Shown here one piece after another: positions 7,674-17,184 of a DNA stretch of 64,000 bases (its first letter is position 1; the number at the start of each line of letters is the position of its first letter). The DNA is from Novosphingobium pentaromativorans US6-1. Lineage in GTDB: Bacteria > Pseudomonadota > Alphaproteobacteria > Sphingomonadales > Sphingomonadaceae. A program made the translations under genes and the position numbers. The stretch lies in NCBI RefSeq assembly GCF_000767465.1, contig NZ_CP009291.1, positions 2,522,501 through 2,586,500 of the forward strand. Direction: 5' to 3'. The notes beneath the pieces were generated by a model. That model saw only the letters and a list, made by a program, of their open reading frames with translations. It was not told the DNA's origin and did no database searches.

Positions 7674-7747
7674 TGGATGCCCCGCGAGGATTCGAACCTC
7701 GATAGACGGAATCAGAATCCGTAGTCTTACCATTAGACGACGGGGCA
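7674..7747 (-). tRNA. tRNA-Gln (CUG)
   Basis: The minus strand folds as a cloverleaf. The acceptor arm TGCCCCG pairs with CGGGGCA, the anticodon stem ACGGA/TCCGT encloses loop TTCTGAT (anticodon CTG, reading CAG), and the T arm contains GGTTCGAATCC. The discriminator T is followed by an encoded CCA at 7674-7676. The 3' end faces the catabolic block and the 5' end faces core genes, the usual geometry for island insertion at a tRNA. Confidence 0.95.
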
Positions 7748-7908
7748 ACGAGGGGGCGCCTCTAACTCGCATGCTCGAAGGGGTCAAGGCCCCAGCGCAA
7801 GTAAATTTGCGGTCGGGTTCCAAGGCGGAGAAAGCGACTGCGCAGCGGAATGCGCGTAAGGTGCGTCCGCATGTGCGCACATGCCGTTCGACCGGGTTTT
7901 TCCCGGGC

Positions 7909-8712
7909 CTATTTGCCGGTGAAGTGCGGGGGGCGCTTTTCGAGGAAGGCGTCGATGGCTTCCTCGAAGTCTGCCGTTTCATGGGCCAGTGCCTGCATCG
8001 CGGCCGACATTTCCAGTACTTCGTTGAGGCGCATGTTCTGGGCATCGGTGAGCAGCCGCTTGGCCATGCGCAACGACCTTGCGGGATTTGCGGCGATTTT
8101 CTCGGCGATCGCCATGGCTTCGTCCATCAGCGATTCGTGCGGGACGACGCGCGAGACGAGACCCATGGCCCTTGCCTGCTCGGCATCGAGCGTCTCGCCG
8201 GTGAAGAGCATTTCGGCGGCATTGGCGAACCCGACCGCACGGGGCAGCGCCCAGGCCCCGCCGTCGCCCGGAATCAGGCCCATCTTGATGAAGCCGGCGG
8301 AGAACTTCGCCTTGTCCGAGGCGATGCGGATGTCGCAGAAGCAGGCGAGATCGTTGCCAAGGCCGATGGCGAAGCCGTTGACCGCGGCGATCATCGGCAC
8401 TTCGCATTCCTGGAAAGCGCGCGGGATGCGCTGCACGCCGCGGCGGTAGTTGAGCCGCGTCGCGGTGGGCGAGTCGAGCGGTCCGATGCCGTTGCGGTCC
8501 TTCATCGCCTGCAGGTTGCCGCCTGCGGAGAAGGCCTTGCCTGCGCCTGTGAGGATGCCGACGCTGATGGTTTCGTCCGCAGCCAGGTCCTCGAGCGCGG
8601 CGACGAAGTCGGCACAGTCCTGGTGTTCGCCGATGGCATTGAGCCTTTCGGGGTGGTTCAAGGTCAGGACGGCAATGCGCCCGCGCTTCTCGATCTTGAC
8701 GAAATCGCCCAT
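7909..8712 (-). CDS. Enoyl-CoA hydratase/isomerase (crotonase) family protein
   Basis: This 267-residue crotonase-fold protein has the oxyanion-hole segments AFSAGGNLQAM and VNGFAIGLGNDLACFCDIRIA. It ends in ETADFEEAIDAFLEKRPPHF, a common crotonase C-terminus. The first catalytic Glu of hydratases seems absent: the second conserved loop reads GNDLACFCD where classical hydratases have GGGCELAM. Isomerase or other acyl-CoA chemistry is therefore possible. The ATG at 8710-8712 (MGDFVKIEKRG) is preceded by GAGGG; the frame extends further upstream without support. It lies just upstream of tRNA-Gln on the same strand. Confidence 0.85.
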   Translation of the reverse strand: MGDFVKIEKRGRIAVLTLNHPERLNAIGEHQDCADFVAALEDLAADETISVGILTGAGKAFSAGGNLQAMKDRNGIGPLDSPTATRLNYRRGVQRIPRAFQECEVPMIAAVNGFAIGLGNDLACFCDIRIASDKAKFSAGFIKMGLIPGDGGAWALPRAVGFANAAEMLFTGETLDAEQARAMGLVSRVVPHESLMDEAMAIAEKIAANPARSLRMAKRLLTDAQNMRLNEVLEMSAAMQALAHETADFEEAIDAFLEKRPPHFTGK

Positions 8713-8928
8713 TTTCAAACCCTCGTCCATCAGCCAGCGGCAATCGGGCCGCCCCGTCCTGTCCTGTTCCCGGCATATGCGCCAAGGCCTTGCAGAGCCT
8801 TTCGCGCCGCCCCGGCGGTTCGTCAAGCAAGGCCGGGTAACCTCTCTTGCCCCTTTGGTTACGGCACGTTAGCATTGGCCTCAGGTGCCCGCCGCCTTGG
8901 CGGGAAGATATGAACGAGATTTGATACC

Positions 8929-10242
8929 ATGGCGGAGCAAGATCCGCCGGCCGCGAAAGTCAAAGTGTCGGGTCGCCCGGGAAGGCGGCGGAAGGGACGA
9001 AAGGGCAAGTCACGCTCGAAAGTCGCCGGCACGGCCAAGGGGAAGGTGCGCCCGGCGGGTGCGCCTAAGCCAGAGGCAGGCGCAGCGCCGCGCGAAGAGA
9101 ACGACAATAACGAGCAGGCGTCATCGCGTCGGCAAACGGTGCGGCAGGTTTCACAACGACCTTATCCTCAACGTACTGCCGGTCCGCGGCCGGGCGGCGG
9201 TCGGCAGTCCTATGCGGCGATCGACCTGGGTACCAACAACTGCCGTCTTTTGATCGCCCGACCTTCGGGCGAGAACTTCACCGTGATCGATGCTTTCAGC
9301 CGCGTCGTTCGTCTTGGCGAAGGGCTGGCTCAGTCCGGCCGTCTCTCGGACGAGGCGATGGACCGTACGCTTGCGGCCCTGCGCGTGTGTGCCGACAAGC
9401 TCATGCGCCGCAACGTTTATCTCGCGCGCTCCGTCGCCACCGAGGCCTGCCGCCGTGCCGAGAACGGCCCGGAATTCATCGAGAGGGTGCGCGAAGAGAC
9501 CGGCATTGCCCTCGACATCATCAGCGCGCGCGAGGAAGCCCGGCTGGCGGTGCTGGGCTGCCATGTCCTGCTCGAGGCAGGGTTGGGGCCAGCGATGATC
9601 TTCGATATCGGCGGCGGCTCGACAGAGCTCGTCCTGATCGAGAGCACCGGCACCGTGCCGCGCATTCTCGACTGGCAGAGCGTGCCCTGGGGCGTTGTCT
9701 CGTTGAGCGAGAGCTGCGGCCCGGAAGGCGTGAGCGAGGCGGATCGTCTCAACCGCTATCGCCACATGCACGGCCTCGTGACCGAGAGCTTCGCTGGATT
9801 TTCCGACAGGATCTCGGGCGCGCGCAAGTCGGTTGCAAGCAGCGGCGAACTGCGCCTGCTGGGCACCAGCGGCACCGTGACGACGCTGGCGAGCCTGCAC
9901 CTGCAACTGCCGCAGTACGACCGGCGGATGGTCGACGGCCTGATCGTGCCGGCCGAATCGATGCGCGAAATCAGCACACGCCTCTCGACCATGGCAGTCG
10001 AGGATCGCCGCGAGCTCAATTGCATCGGCCGGGAGCGTGCCGATCTTGTCGTTGCGGGCTGCGCCATTCTCGAGGCCATCCTCGACCTCTGGCCGGCAGC
10101 AAGACTGGGCGTTGCCGATCGCGGCATTCGCGAAGGCATCCTGCGCAGCCTGATTGCATCCAATGGCCATGGCAGCCCCCACGCGGGACAGGTCATCGCC
10201 GCAAGTGAAGGAAACGTACAGCAAGTGGAAACCGGTCGATGA
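8929..10242 (+). CDS. ppx: Exopolyphosphatase / guanosine pentaphosphate phosphatase (Ppx/GppA)
   Basis: This is an ASKHA-fold phosphatase that removes terminal phosphate from polyphosphate or pppGpp. Phosphate-binding loop 1 is YAAIDLGTNNCRLL near residue 97 and loop 2 is IFDIGGGSTELVLI near 225. The 437-residue protein carries an N-terminal tail of about 95 residues that is very rich in Lys, Arg, Gly and Pro and is not part of the fold. No later in-frame ATG before the fold offers an alternative start. The stop overlaps the rlmE start by 4 bases (ATGA). Whether it acts on polyphosphate or pppGpp cannot be decided here. Confidence 0.9.
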   Translation: MAEQDPPAAKVKVSGRPGRRRKGRKGKSRSKVAGTAKGKVRPAGAPKPEAGAAPREENDNNEQASSRRQTVRQVSQRPYPQRTAGPRPGGGRQSYAAIDLGTNNCRLLIARPSGENFTVIDAFSRVVRLGEGLAQSGRLSDEAMDRTLAALRVCADKLMRRNVYLARSVATEACRRAENGPEFIERVREETGIALDIISAREEARLAVLGCHVLLEAGLGPAMIFDIGGGSTELVLIESTGTVPRILDWQSVPWGVVSLSESCGPEGVSEADRLNRYRHMHGLVTESFAGFSDRISGARKSVASSGELRLLGTSGTVTTLASLHLQLPQYDRRMVDGLIVPAESMREISTRLSTMAVEDRRELNCIGRERADLVVAGCAILEAILDLWPAARLGVADRGIREGILRSLIASNGHGSPHAGQVIAASEGNVQQVETGR

Positions 10243-10898
10243 GCCGTTCGGGACGCGATCCGGGCGAAAAACTGCGTACGGCGAAGAAGCGTTCGACGAG
10301 TTCGGCACGCTGGCTCCAGCGCCAGCTCAACGATCCTTACGTCAAGAAGGCCAAGGCCGACGGTTATCGCAGCCGTGCGGCCTACAAGCTGATCGAACTG
10401 GACGAGAAGTTCGGCCTGTTCAAGGGCGTAACCCGTGCAGTCGACCTCGGCATTGCGCCGGGCGGCTGGAGCCAGGTGCTGCGGCTCAAGTGCCCCAGGG
10501 CCAAGGTCGTGGGCATCGACCTGCTGCCCACCGATCCCATCGAGGGCGTGACGATCTTCGAGATGGACTTCATGGCCGACGAGGCCCCTGCGGCGCTGGA
10601 AGGGGCGCTAGACGGCGCGCCGGAACTGGTGCTGTCGGACATGGCGGCCAATACGGTCGGTCACAAGCAGACCGATCATCTGCGCACGATGGGGCTGGTC
10701 GAGACGGCGGCCGATTTCGCGATCCAGACGCTGGCACCCGGCGGTACTTTCGTGGCCAAGGTCCTTGCAGGAGGCACCGATACAGAGCTGCTGAACCTGC
10801 TCAAGCGCCACTTTACCAGCGTCAAGCATGCCAAGCCGCCGGCGAGTCGCAAGGATTCGTCCGAGTGGTACGTCATCGCCAAGGGCTTCAAGGGCTAG
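10239..10898 (+). CDS. rlmE: 23S rRNA 2'-O-methyltransferase RlmE (FtsJ/RrmJ)
   Basis: RlmE methylates the 2'-OH of U2552 (E. coli numbering) in the 23S rRNA A loop using SAM. The K-D-K-E catalytic set is visible: Lys in SRAAYKLIELDEKF, Asp in LSDMAANTVGHKQTDH, Lys in GTFVAKVLAGG and Glu in SSEWYVIAKGFK. The SAM loop is DLGIAPGGWSQVL. At 219 residues its length is typical, with a short basic N-terminal tail. It is translationally coupled to ppx. A pair linking rRNA maturation with ppx is a known arrangement in alphaproteobacteria. Confidence 0.95.
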   Translation: MSRSGRDPGEKLRTAKKRSTSSARWLQRQLNDPYVKKAKADGYRSRAAYKLIELDEKFGLFKGVTRAVDLGIAPGGWSQVLRLKCPRAKVVGIDLLPTDPIEGVTIFEMDFMADEAPAALEGALDGAPELVLSDMAANTVGHKQTDHLRTMGLVETAADFAIQTLAPGGTFVAKVLAGGTDTELLNLLKRHFTSVKHAKPPASRKDSSEWYVIAKGFKG

Positions 10899-10914
10899 GG
10901 CGAGCCTCTCGTCG

Positions 10915-10945
10915 TTCCCGCGACTGCGGGAAGACGCTGTTTTCG
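10915..10945 (+). terminator. Weak hairpin after rlmE
   Basis: TTCCCGC-gact-GCGGGAA (10915-10932) is followed by a CTGTTTTC run. It may end the ppx-rlmE transcript. The stem also resembles common intergenic palindromes. Confidence 0.45.
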
Positions 10946-11096
10946 GCGACCTTGCAAGTCAGCCGGCCCGGGTAGTGTCGGCCGGGCGGATTGGCCTGTT
11001 TTTCCTGCCCTGAAGACGGAAACGGCCCGAAGGCGACTCGGTGACGCCTGCGGACCGCTTCCTGCCGGCAATGCCGGATTCGTCGAATTTTCGGGA

Positions 11097-11729
11097 TTAT
11101 TCGGCCGCGGCGGCTTCGCCCTCGGCCGGAGCGGCCTCGTCCGCGCCTTCTGCCGGAGCGGCAGCGGCGTCACCCTCGGCCGGTGCCTCGTCGGCGGCCG
11201 GCGGGGTGGGCAGCGGCAGGTTCGAGCCCTGCGTGTTCAGATAGGCGATGAGGTTCGCGCGATCTTCCGGCTTGGAAAGTCCGGCGAAAGTCATCTTGGT
11301 GCCGGGCGCGAAGGCCTTGGGGCTCTTCAGCCAGTCGTTGAGCTTGTCGAAGGTCCATTCACCGCCAACGCTCTTGAGTGCATCGGAGAACGCGAAACCG
11401 CCTACGCCCTTGCCGATGGCTTCGCCCACGACGCCATGAAGGTTCGGGCCGATGCCGTTGGCACCGCCGGCGTTGATCGTGTGGCACGAGGCGCACTTGG
11501 CGAAAGTCGCCTCGCCCTTGGCGACATCGGCGCTGGCCAGAAGCGTTGCGATCGGCACTTCGCCGGCGCCTTCGCCTTCTTCCTGCACGCCTTCGATGGC
11601 GTATCCCATCGTCTCGGGACGATGCGGTTTGTCAGCCTTGAAATAATGCGAGCTGACGGTCGTCAGGCCGAGCCCAACGATGCCTGCGAACAGCGTCCAG
11701 CCTGCAATGGTATTGAAACGATCATCCAT
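11097..11729 (-). CDS. Membrane-anchored c-type cytochrome (CycM/c552-like)
   Basis: This 210-residue protein has an N-terminal transmembrane anchor (WTLFAGIVGLGLTTVSS, residues about 11-27) and one class I cytochrome c domain. The heme motif CASCH lies near residue 80 and the distal Met region is GTKMTFAGLS. In alphaproteobacteria such proteins carry electrons from the bc1 complex to cytochrome oxidase at the periplasmic face. The last 45 residues are a repetitive Ala/Pro/Glu tail (APAEG units), an unusual acidic low-complexity addition. It is convergent with rlmE and divergent from pheA. Confidence 0.9.
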   Translation of the reverse strand: MDDRFNTIAGWTLFAGIVGLGLTTVSSHYFKADKPHRPETMGYAIEGVQEEGEGAGEVPIATLLASADVAKGEATFAKCASCHTINAGGANGIGPNLHGVVGEAIGKGVGGFAFSDALKSVGGEWTFDKLNDWLKSPKAFAPGTKMTFAGLSKPEDRANLIAYLNTQGSNLPLPTPPAADEAPAEGDAAAAPAEGADEAAPAEGEAAAAE

Positions 11730-11848
11730 TCGAAGTTGCCCCGCCGGTGAATCTAGCCCATTCGGTTGCGCTGCGCTCTAGTGGCGGGCGGTGCTTAGTG
11801 CAAGAGCCATTGCGGATATCGCAGTTGCAGCCTAATCGCGCAGGCACC

Positions 11849-12742
11849 ATGCATTCCTATCCCAAACCCGCCCTCGCCCTTGTGGCAGAGATGGAAGCCG
11901 CAGCGGCTTCTGACCCTTCGCGCGCCATGGCCTTGCAGGGCGCACCAGGCTGCAACGGGCATCGTGCCGCCCTCGAATTCGATCCCGATTGCCTGCCGCT
12001 GCCGTGCTTTTCCTTCGAGGATGCGCTCGATGCGGTGAAGGAAGGCAAGGCCGAGCGGGCGATCATCCCGATCGAGAATTCGCAGCACGGGCGGGTCGCC
12101 GACATCCATTTCCTGCTGCCGGAAAGCGGGCTTTCGATCGTCGGCGAACATTTCATGTCGATTCACCACGCGCTGATGGCGCTGGGGGACGGACCTTTCA
12201 CCGGTGCCTACAGTCACCCGCAGGCGCTGGGTCAGTCCCGCCATTACCTGCGTGAGCGCGGGATCGTGCCGATGTCCTATGCCGATACCGCGGGCGCGGC
12301 GGCGTTCGTGCGCGAGCAGGGCGACATGACGGCCTGCGCCGTGGCGCCCAAGCTGGCTGCCGAGCTCTACGGCCTCAAGATCATCGAACAGAATGTAGAG
12401 GATGCCGCGGACAACACGACGCGATTCGTCGTGCTCGCCAAGGAACCGCTCGATCCGTTCTATCTCCAGGGCGAGACGGCGATGACGACCTTCATCTTCG
12501 AGGTGAAGAACATTCCTGCCGCGCTCTACAAGGCGCTGGGCGGCTTCGCCACGAACGGCGTCAACATGACCAAGCTGGAAAGCTATCAGACCGGGGCAAG
12601 CTTTGCCGCCACGACCTTCTATGCCGACATCGAAGGCGTGCCGGGCGATCCGCGTGTCGACATGGCGCTGCAGGAACTGGCTTTCCACTGCAAGTACGTG
12701 CGGCCGCTGGGCAGCTACCGGCAGGCGCGCGCCCGCGGCTGA
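11849..12742 (+). CDS. pheA: Prephenate dehydratase
   Basis: The enzyme converts prephenate to phenylpyruvate in phenylalanine synthesis. The PDT domain opens with ALQGAPGCNGHRAA, continues with IIPIENSQHGRV and has the catalytic NTTRFVVL (TRF) motif. A C-terminal ACT domain follows, with FEVKNIPAALYKALGGF and TKLESYQTG, the latter a variant of the ESRP Phe-binding motif that suggests feedback inhibition. I chose the ATG at 11849 (MHSYPKPALALVAEM) because the upstream extension has no conserved content. There is no chorismate mutase domain. The ribosome site is weak. Confidence 0.92.
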   Translation: MHSYPKPALALVAEMEAAAASDPSRAMALQGAPGCNGHRAALEFDPDCLPLPCFSFEDALDAVKEGKAERAIIPIENSQHGRVADIHFLLPESGLSIVGEHFMSIHHALMALGDGPFTGAYSHPQALGQSRHYLRERGIVPMSYADTAGAAAFVREQGDMTACAVAPKLAAELYGLKIIEQNVEDAADNTTRFVVLAKEPLDPFYLQGETAMTTFIFEVKNIPAALYKALGGFATNGVNMTKLESYQTGASFAATTFYADIEGVPGDPRVDMALQELAFHCKYVRPLGSYRQARARG

Positions 12743-12814
12743 TCCTGCGCGAAGCGTGCTTGCGGCCCGTCGGATGGCGGTGCTGCCTGAAAAGTCGGGA
12801 ATTTTCAGGCCTGC

Positions 12815-13546
12815 TTGCGCGGCGGTCCCGCTGGCAATCGCTTGCACGTCACGGCTGCACATGCCAATCAGGCCGGCGTGACGGTTGGTGGGCCTCAGAT
12901 TGCGGGTGCGGCCGCTGCCCGGGACGCCGCGAGCGACTGGGAGGCCGTGCGCGCCGCGTCCGATATCCAGTACGCGCCTTTGCCGCCGCTCCAGCAGCCG
13001 CCCGTCTCCGAAGTACCGGGCTGGCTGCGCGCCCTTTCCAGGTTGATGGAAGCCATCTTCGCGCCGATCGGGCGCCTGCTCGGCATGTCCTGGCCGGTGT
13101 TCCAGTACGTCCTGATCGCACTGGCGGCAGCGATGGCGCTGTTTCTGCTCTGGCGGATTTTCGGCCCGGCCATCGCCGTCTGGCGCAATCGCCGTGACCG
13201 GGAGGAGGACGCCGTCTGGACGCCGAACCGGGCCCAGGCCGTCGCCCTGCTCGAGGATGCCGACCGGCTTGCCGCGCAAGGGCGATTCGGTGAAGCCGCG
13301 CACCTCCTGCTTCAGCGCAGCGTCCACCAGATCAACGATGCCCGGCCCGACTGGCTGATCCCGGCCAGCACCGCGCGCGAAATTTCCGTCCTGCCGATGC
13401 TGCCCGAAAGCGGCCGCCGCGCCTTCGCGACCATTGCGGAGCGGGTGGAGCGCAGCCTGTTCGCCCTGCGCGATCTCGACGCGCAGGACTGGTCAGCGGC
13501 CCGCGCCGCCTATGCCGATTTCGCCCGGCTGGAGCTTCGCGCATGA
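12815..13546 (+). CDS. DUF4129-domain membrane protein, first gene of the MoxR operon
   Basis: This is a protein of about 220-243 residues with one transmembrane helix near residues 93-115 (VFQYVLIALAAAMALFLLWRIF). A cytoplasmic DUF4129-like helical domain follows (AVALLEDADRLAAQGRFGEAAHLLL, then PASTAREISVLP). The start is uncertain: TTG at 12815 has a CAGG upstream, and GTG at 12878 is an alternative. It overlaps the next gene by 4 bases and opens a six-gene overlapping series. DUF4129 proteins often accompany transglutaminase-like and MoxR/DUF58 genes. The function is unknown. Confidence 0.8.
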   Translation: MRGGPAGNRLHVTAAHANQAGVTVGGPQIAGAAAARDAASDWEAVRAASDIQYAPLPPLQQPPVSEVPGWLRALSRLMEAIFAPIGRLLGMSWPVFQYVLIALAAAMALFLLWRIFGPAIAVWRNRRDREEDAVWTPNRAQAVALLEDADRLAAQGRFGEAAHLLLQRSVHQINDARPDWLIPASTAREISVLPMLPESGRRAFATIAERVERSLFALRDLDAQDWSAARAAYADFARLELRA

Positions 13547-14880
13547 GCGCGGCGGCGTCCGCTGCAGGCCCGGTTGCCGGCACCGCCATTCCGGTCGGCG
13601 CCAACCCTTTCTCCCGCCGCGCCGTCCTGGGGATCGTGCTCCTCGGCTCCGCCCTGTTCATCGCGCTGCTGTGGATGATCGGGACCGGCAACGGGATGGG
13701 CACCAGCAACGACGGCCAGGCCCATGCGCAGGGCAAGGGACTCAATGGCTATGCGGCCATGGCCGATTTCCTCGACCGGCGCGGCTTTGCCGTGCGCAGG
13801 GTCAAGAACGAGGGTGCGCTTGCGAAGCAGGGGCTGCTGGTCCTGACACCGCCTGCCTTTGCCGAGGGAGAGGAGATCGACCGCATCGTCAGTGCCCGGC
13901 GCTACATCGGGCCGACGCTGGTGGTCACGCCCAAGTGGATGGCAGGCCCGGTCAATCGCCAGCAGAAGGGCGCGCGGCGCGGCTGGGTGCAGCTCATGGG
14001 CGCTTCTGGTCCCAACTGGCCGGGCTTTCTCGACGATGTCGGCGTCACCCTGTCCTCAATGGGGAAGGACGGCGCGCAGCCGCGCTGGCGCGGCATGGGC
14101 CTTGGCGGCGTACTGCCCGAGGGCAAGCAGGTGCTGTCGGGGCAGGGCGCCCGGCTGGTCCCACTGGTGGAAGGTCAGGACGGCCGGATCCTCGCGGCTG
14201 TTCTCGACGACGGCGGCTACTACCCCGAGCTGGAAGACCGCGCGCTTGCACCGATGAAGTCCGAGGTCGAGGATGACGACCTCTATCCGCTGGTGCTGGT
14301 GTTCGAGCCGGACCTGCTCGACAACTACGGCATGGCGCGGCTTGAGAATGCGCGCCTTGCCGAGACGCTGGTCCGGGCCAGCGGGATTTCGCCGGGCGAT
14401 CCGGTGATCTTCGACATGACGCTCAATGGCTTCGGCCAGTCGCGCAACCTGCTCACGCTTGCTTTCACTCCGCCGTTTCTCGCCGCCACATTGTGCCTGC
14501 TGCTCGCCGCGGTGCTGATCGGATGGCGCGCCTTTCTGCGGTTCGGACCGCCAGCCAGCACGGAACGCGCCATCGCCTTCGGCAAGCGCGCCCTCGTCAG
14601 CAATTCCGCCGGCCTCGTGCGCCGTGCCCGCCGCCTGCACCTGATCGGCGGACCATATGCCGACCGCATCCGCGAGCGTCTCGTGCAGGGGCTTGGCCTG
14701 CCGCGTTACCTCGATACCGTTCACGCCGAAGAGGCCATCGACCGCGCCCTTGCCGCGCGCGATCCCGAAGCCGAACCCTATTCCGTCATTGCCGCGCGCC
14801 TCAAGCGCTCGCGCAAGGCCCATGACCTCCTGAAAGCCGCGCGCGAACTCCACGCGCTCGAAAGGAAGCTGATCCGATGA
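13543..14880 (+). CDS. DUF4350-domain membrane protein
   Basis: This 445-residue protein has a transmembrane helix near the N-terminus ([20 protein letters not shown]) and another near residue 312 ([17 protein letters not shown]). Between them lies a globular DUF4350 domain that resembles a degenerate GATase-like sensor fold ([35 protein letters not shown]). A helical cytoplasmic tail follows. The start and stop overlap both neighbours by 4 bases. DUF4350 genes recur beside MoxR ATPases, but no biochemical role has been established that I know of. Confidence 0.85.
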   Translation: MSAAASAAGPVAGTAIPVGANPFSRRAVLGIVLLGSALFIALLWMIGTGNGMGTSNDGQAHAQGKGLNGYAAMADFLDRRGFAVRRVKNEGALAKQGLLVLTPPAFAEGEEIDRIVSARRYIGPTLVVTPKWMAGPVNRQQKGARRGWVQLMGASGPNWPGFLDDVGVTLSSMGKDGAQPRWRGMGLGGVLPEGKQVLSGQGARLVPLVEGQDGRILAAVLDDGGYYPELEDRALAPMKSEVEDDDLYPLVLVFEPDLLDNYGMARLENARLAETLVRASGISPGDPVIFDMTLNGFGQSRNLLTLAFTPPFLAATLCLLLAAVLIGWRAFLRFGPPASTERAIAFGKRALVSNSAGLVRRARRLHLIGGPYADRIRERLVQGLGLPRYLDTVHAEEAIDRALAARDPEAEPYSVIAARLKRSRKAHDLLKAARELHALERKLIR

Positions 14881-15851
14881 GTGAGACCGAGACCCTCAGC
14901 CTGCCCGATGTCGCGCAGATCGCCGGGGCCATACGCGAACAGGTCGGCAAGGCCATCGTTGGCCAGGCCGGGACCATCGACCACTTGCTGATCGCGCTGA
15001 TGGCGCGCGGCCACGTGCTGCTTGAAGGGCCGCCGGGCACGGCGAAAACTTTCCTCGCGCAGTGCTTCGCGGCGACGCTGGGGCTCGATTTCGGGCGTAT
15101 CCAGTTCACGCCGGACCTGATGCCGGGCGATATCCTCGGCTCCAACCTGTTCAACTTCCAGACCAGCCAGTTCACCCTGACCCACGGGCCGATCTTCTGT
15201 GACCTGCTGCTGGCCGACGAAATCAACCGTACCCCGCCCAAGACGCAGGCCGCCCTGCTTGAGGCGATGCAGGAACGCCGCGTCACGCTGGACGGTGCCG
15301 CCCATGCGCTGCCGCCGCATTTCATGGTCGTCGCCACGCAGAACCCGATCGAGAGCCAGGGCGTCTATCCGTTGCCCGAGGCGCAGCTCGACCGTTTCCT
15401 GTTCAAGCTGCTGGTCGACTATCCCAGCGCCGAGGAGGAGATCCGCATCGTCGCCCGCTACGGCGAGAATCGCGGTGCGCCTTCGCCTATGGAGCTGGGC
15501 ATCGAAGCGGTGGCATCGCCGCAGGTGCTTTCCGCCGCGACCCGCGCTGTTGCGACCGTGACCCTCGCCGATAGTGTGACCGACTACATCGTGCGGCTCG
15601 TGCGCGCCACGCGTGACAGCGCTGACCTTGCCTGCGGGGCGAGCCCGCGTGCGGCGGTGCTGCTGGCCGGGGCGGCCCGCGCCCGCGCGGCGCTGGAGGG
15701 CCGCGACTATGTTGTGCCAGATGATGTGAAGGCACTGGCGACCGGCGTGCTGCGCCACCGTCTGCTGCTCAGTCCTGCGGCGGAGATCGAGGGCAAGCAG
15801 GTTGAGGCGCTTGTCGCCCAGCTTGTCGAACAGACCGAGGCGCCGCGCTGA
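14877..15851 (+). CDS. MoxR-family AAA+ ATPase
   Basis: This 324-residue MoxR-type ATPase has Walker A in [14 protein letters not shown] near residue 47, Walker B in [15 protein letters not shown] and sensor 1 in [20 protein letters not shown]. The C-terminal lid domain is typical. MoxR proteins act as chaperones that mature or remodel partner complexes, often together with VWA/DUF58 proteins, which is what follows here. The start overlaps the DUF4350 stop (ATGA), and 4 bases separate its stop from the DUF58 start. Confidence 0.95.
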   Translation: MSETETLSLPDVAQIAGAIREQVGKAIVGQAGTIDHLLIALMARGHVLLEGPPGTAKTFLAQCFAATLGLDFGRIQFTPDLMPGDILGSNLFNFQTSQFTLTHGPIFCDLLLADEINRTPPKTQAALLEAMQERRVTLDGAAHALPPHFMVVATQNPIESQGVYPLPEAQLDRFLFKLLVDYPSAEEEIRIVARYGENRGAPSPMELGIEAVASPQVLSAATRAVATVTLADSVTDYIVRLVRATRDSADLACGASPRAAVLLAGAARARAALEGRDYVVPDDVKALATGVLRHRLLLSPAAEIEGKQVEALVAQLVEQTEAPR

Positions 15852-15855
15852 CGCG

Positions 15856-17184
15856 ATGAGCACGCGGCTTGCCCCGATCGTACCGACCGCGCGCGCCGTG
15901 GTGCTGCTGGCGCTTGGTGCGCCGGTAGCGCTCGTCATCGGCGCAACGCAGCCGGAAGCATGGGTCATCGCGCCGCTGTTCGGGCTTGTAGTGCTGGTGC
16001 TGATCGTCGTTGACGGTCTGTTGGGAGGGCGGCTCGAGGATTTGCAGGTGACCGTGCCCGGCGATGCCGAAGTCGGGGCCGAGACGCAGTTTTCAGCCCG
16101 GGCCGCGCTCCATGCAGGCAATCCCTCTGCCGTCGAGATCGCGCTGGAATGCGATGCGCGGCTGTCGCCCGGCGGGCGCTGCCAGTTCGCGCTGCACCGT
16201 CGGGACGGCGAATGGCGCGGGCAGGCGCAAGTCAGCCCTTCGCGTCGGGGCACCGGCCGGGTCACGCGGTGCTGGCTGCGCTGGACCGGGCCACTGGGAC
16301 TGGGCGCGCGGCAATTGCTGGGCGATCTCGACGAACAGGTCCGGGTCTGGCCGAACATTGCCGCGGTGCGTTCTCCGGCCCTGCAGACTTTCCTCAAGGA
16401 TGCGCAATACGGGCTTATCGCGCGGCGAATTCGCGGCGAGGGTACGCAGTTCGAATCGCTGGCTGAGTACGAGCCCGGGATGGATCGCCGCCGCATCGAC
16501 TGGAAGGCCTCGGCCCGCCACGTCCATCTCTACGCCAAGGAATTCGAGACCGAACGCAACAACCAGATCGTCTTCGCCTTCGATTGCGGGCAGGCGATGT
16601 GCGAACCGATTGCAGGGATGCCCCGGCTCGACCGCGCCGTTTCCGCCGCGCTGGCGACCTCCTATGTTGCGCTGAAGGGCGGGGACCGGGTATCGCTGTT
16701 CGGCTTCGCCTCCCGGCCCGAAGTTTCCACGCCTTTCATCACCGCTTCGCGCGACTTTCACCGTCTGCAGCGCGCGGCCGCCGGGCTTGAGTACCGCGCC
16801 GAGGAGCCCAATTTCACGCTCGCCCTGGCGACCCTTGCCAACCGGTTGCAGCGCCGCTCGCTTATCGTCGTGTTCAGCGACTTTTCCGACCCGACCAGCG
16901 CCGAACTGATGATCGAGAGCATCGGCCGTCTCGTCTCCCGCCACGTCGTGCTGTTCGTGACGATGGAGGATGAGGAGCTCGAGGAAATTTCGGCCGAGCC
17001 TCCCGAAGATCTCGAAGTGCTCTCGATGGCGGTTTCGGCCGACTTGCTGCTGCGCCAGCGCGCGCTTGTGACCCGGCGGCTGCAGCAGATCGGCGTCGAC
17101 GTCATCGAGGCCCGCTACGACCGGATCGGTACCCGATTGCTCGACGCCTACCTTGCCATCAAGCGATCCGGAGCGATCGGATGA
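15856..17184 (+). CDS. DUF58-domain protein (VWA-like, membrane-anchored)
   Basis: This 442-residue protein starts with two transmembrane segments (VVLLALGAPVALVIGA; LFGLVVLVLIVVDGLL). The DUF58 core contains FESLAEYEPGMDRRRIDWKASARH, a strongly conserved family signature here shown only through its central part. The VWA-like strand reads VFAFDCGQAM, where an intact MIDAS would have DxSxS. I chose the ATG at 15856; an upstream extension lies inside the MoxR gene. It is the expected partner of the MoxR ATPase. It overlaps the next gene by 4 bases. Confidence 0.93.
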   Translation: MSTRLAPIVPTARAVVLLALGAPVALVIGATQPEAWVIAPLFGLVVLVLIVVDGLLGGRLEDLQVTVPGDAEVGAETQFSARAALHAGNPSAVEIALECDARLSPGGRCQFALHRRDGEWRGQAQVSPSRRGTGRVTRCWLRWTGPLGLGARQLLGDLDEQVRVWPNIAAVRSPALQTFLKDAQYGLIARRIRGEGTQFESLAEYEPGMDRRRIDWKASARHVHLYAKEFETERNNQIVFAFDCGQAMCEPIAGMPRLDRAVSAALATSYVALKGGDRVSLFGFASRPEVSTPFITASRDFHRLQRAAAGLEYRAEEPNFTLALATLANRLQRRSLIVVFSDFSDPTSAELMIESIGRLVSRHVVLFVTMEDEELEEISAEPPEDLEVLSMAVSADLLLRQRALVTRRLQQIGVDVIEARYDRIGTRLLDAYLAIKRSGAIG

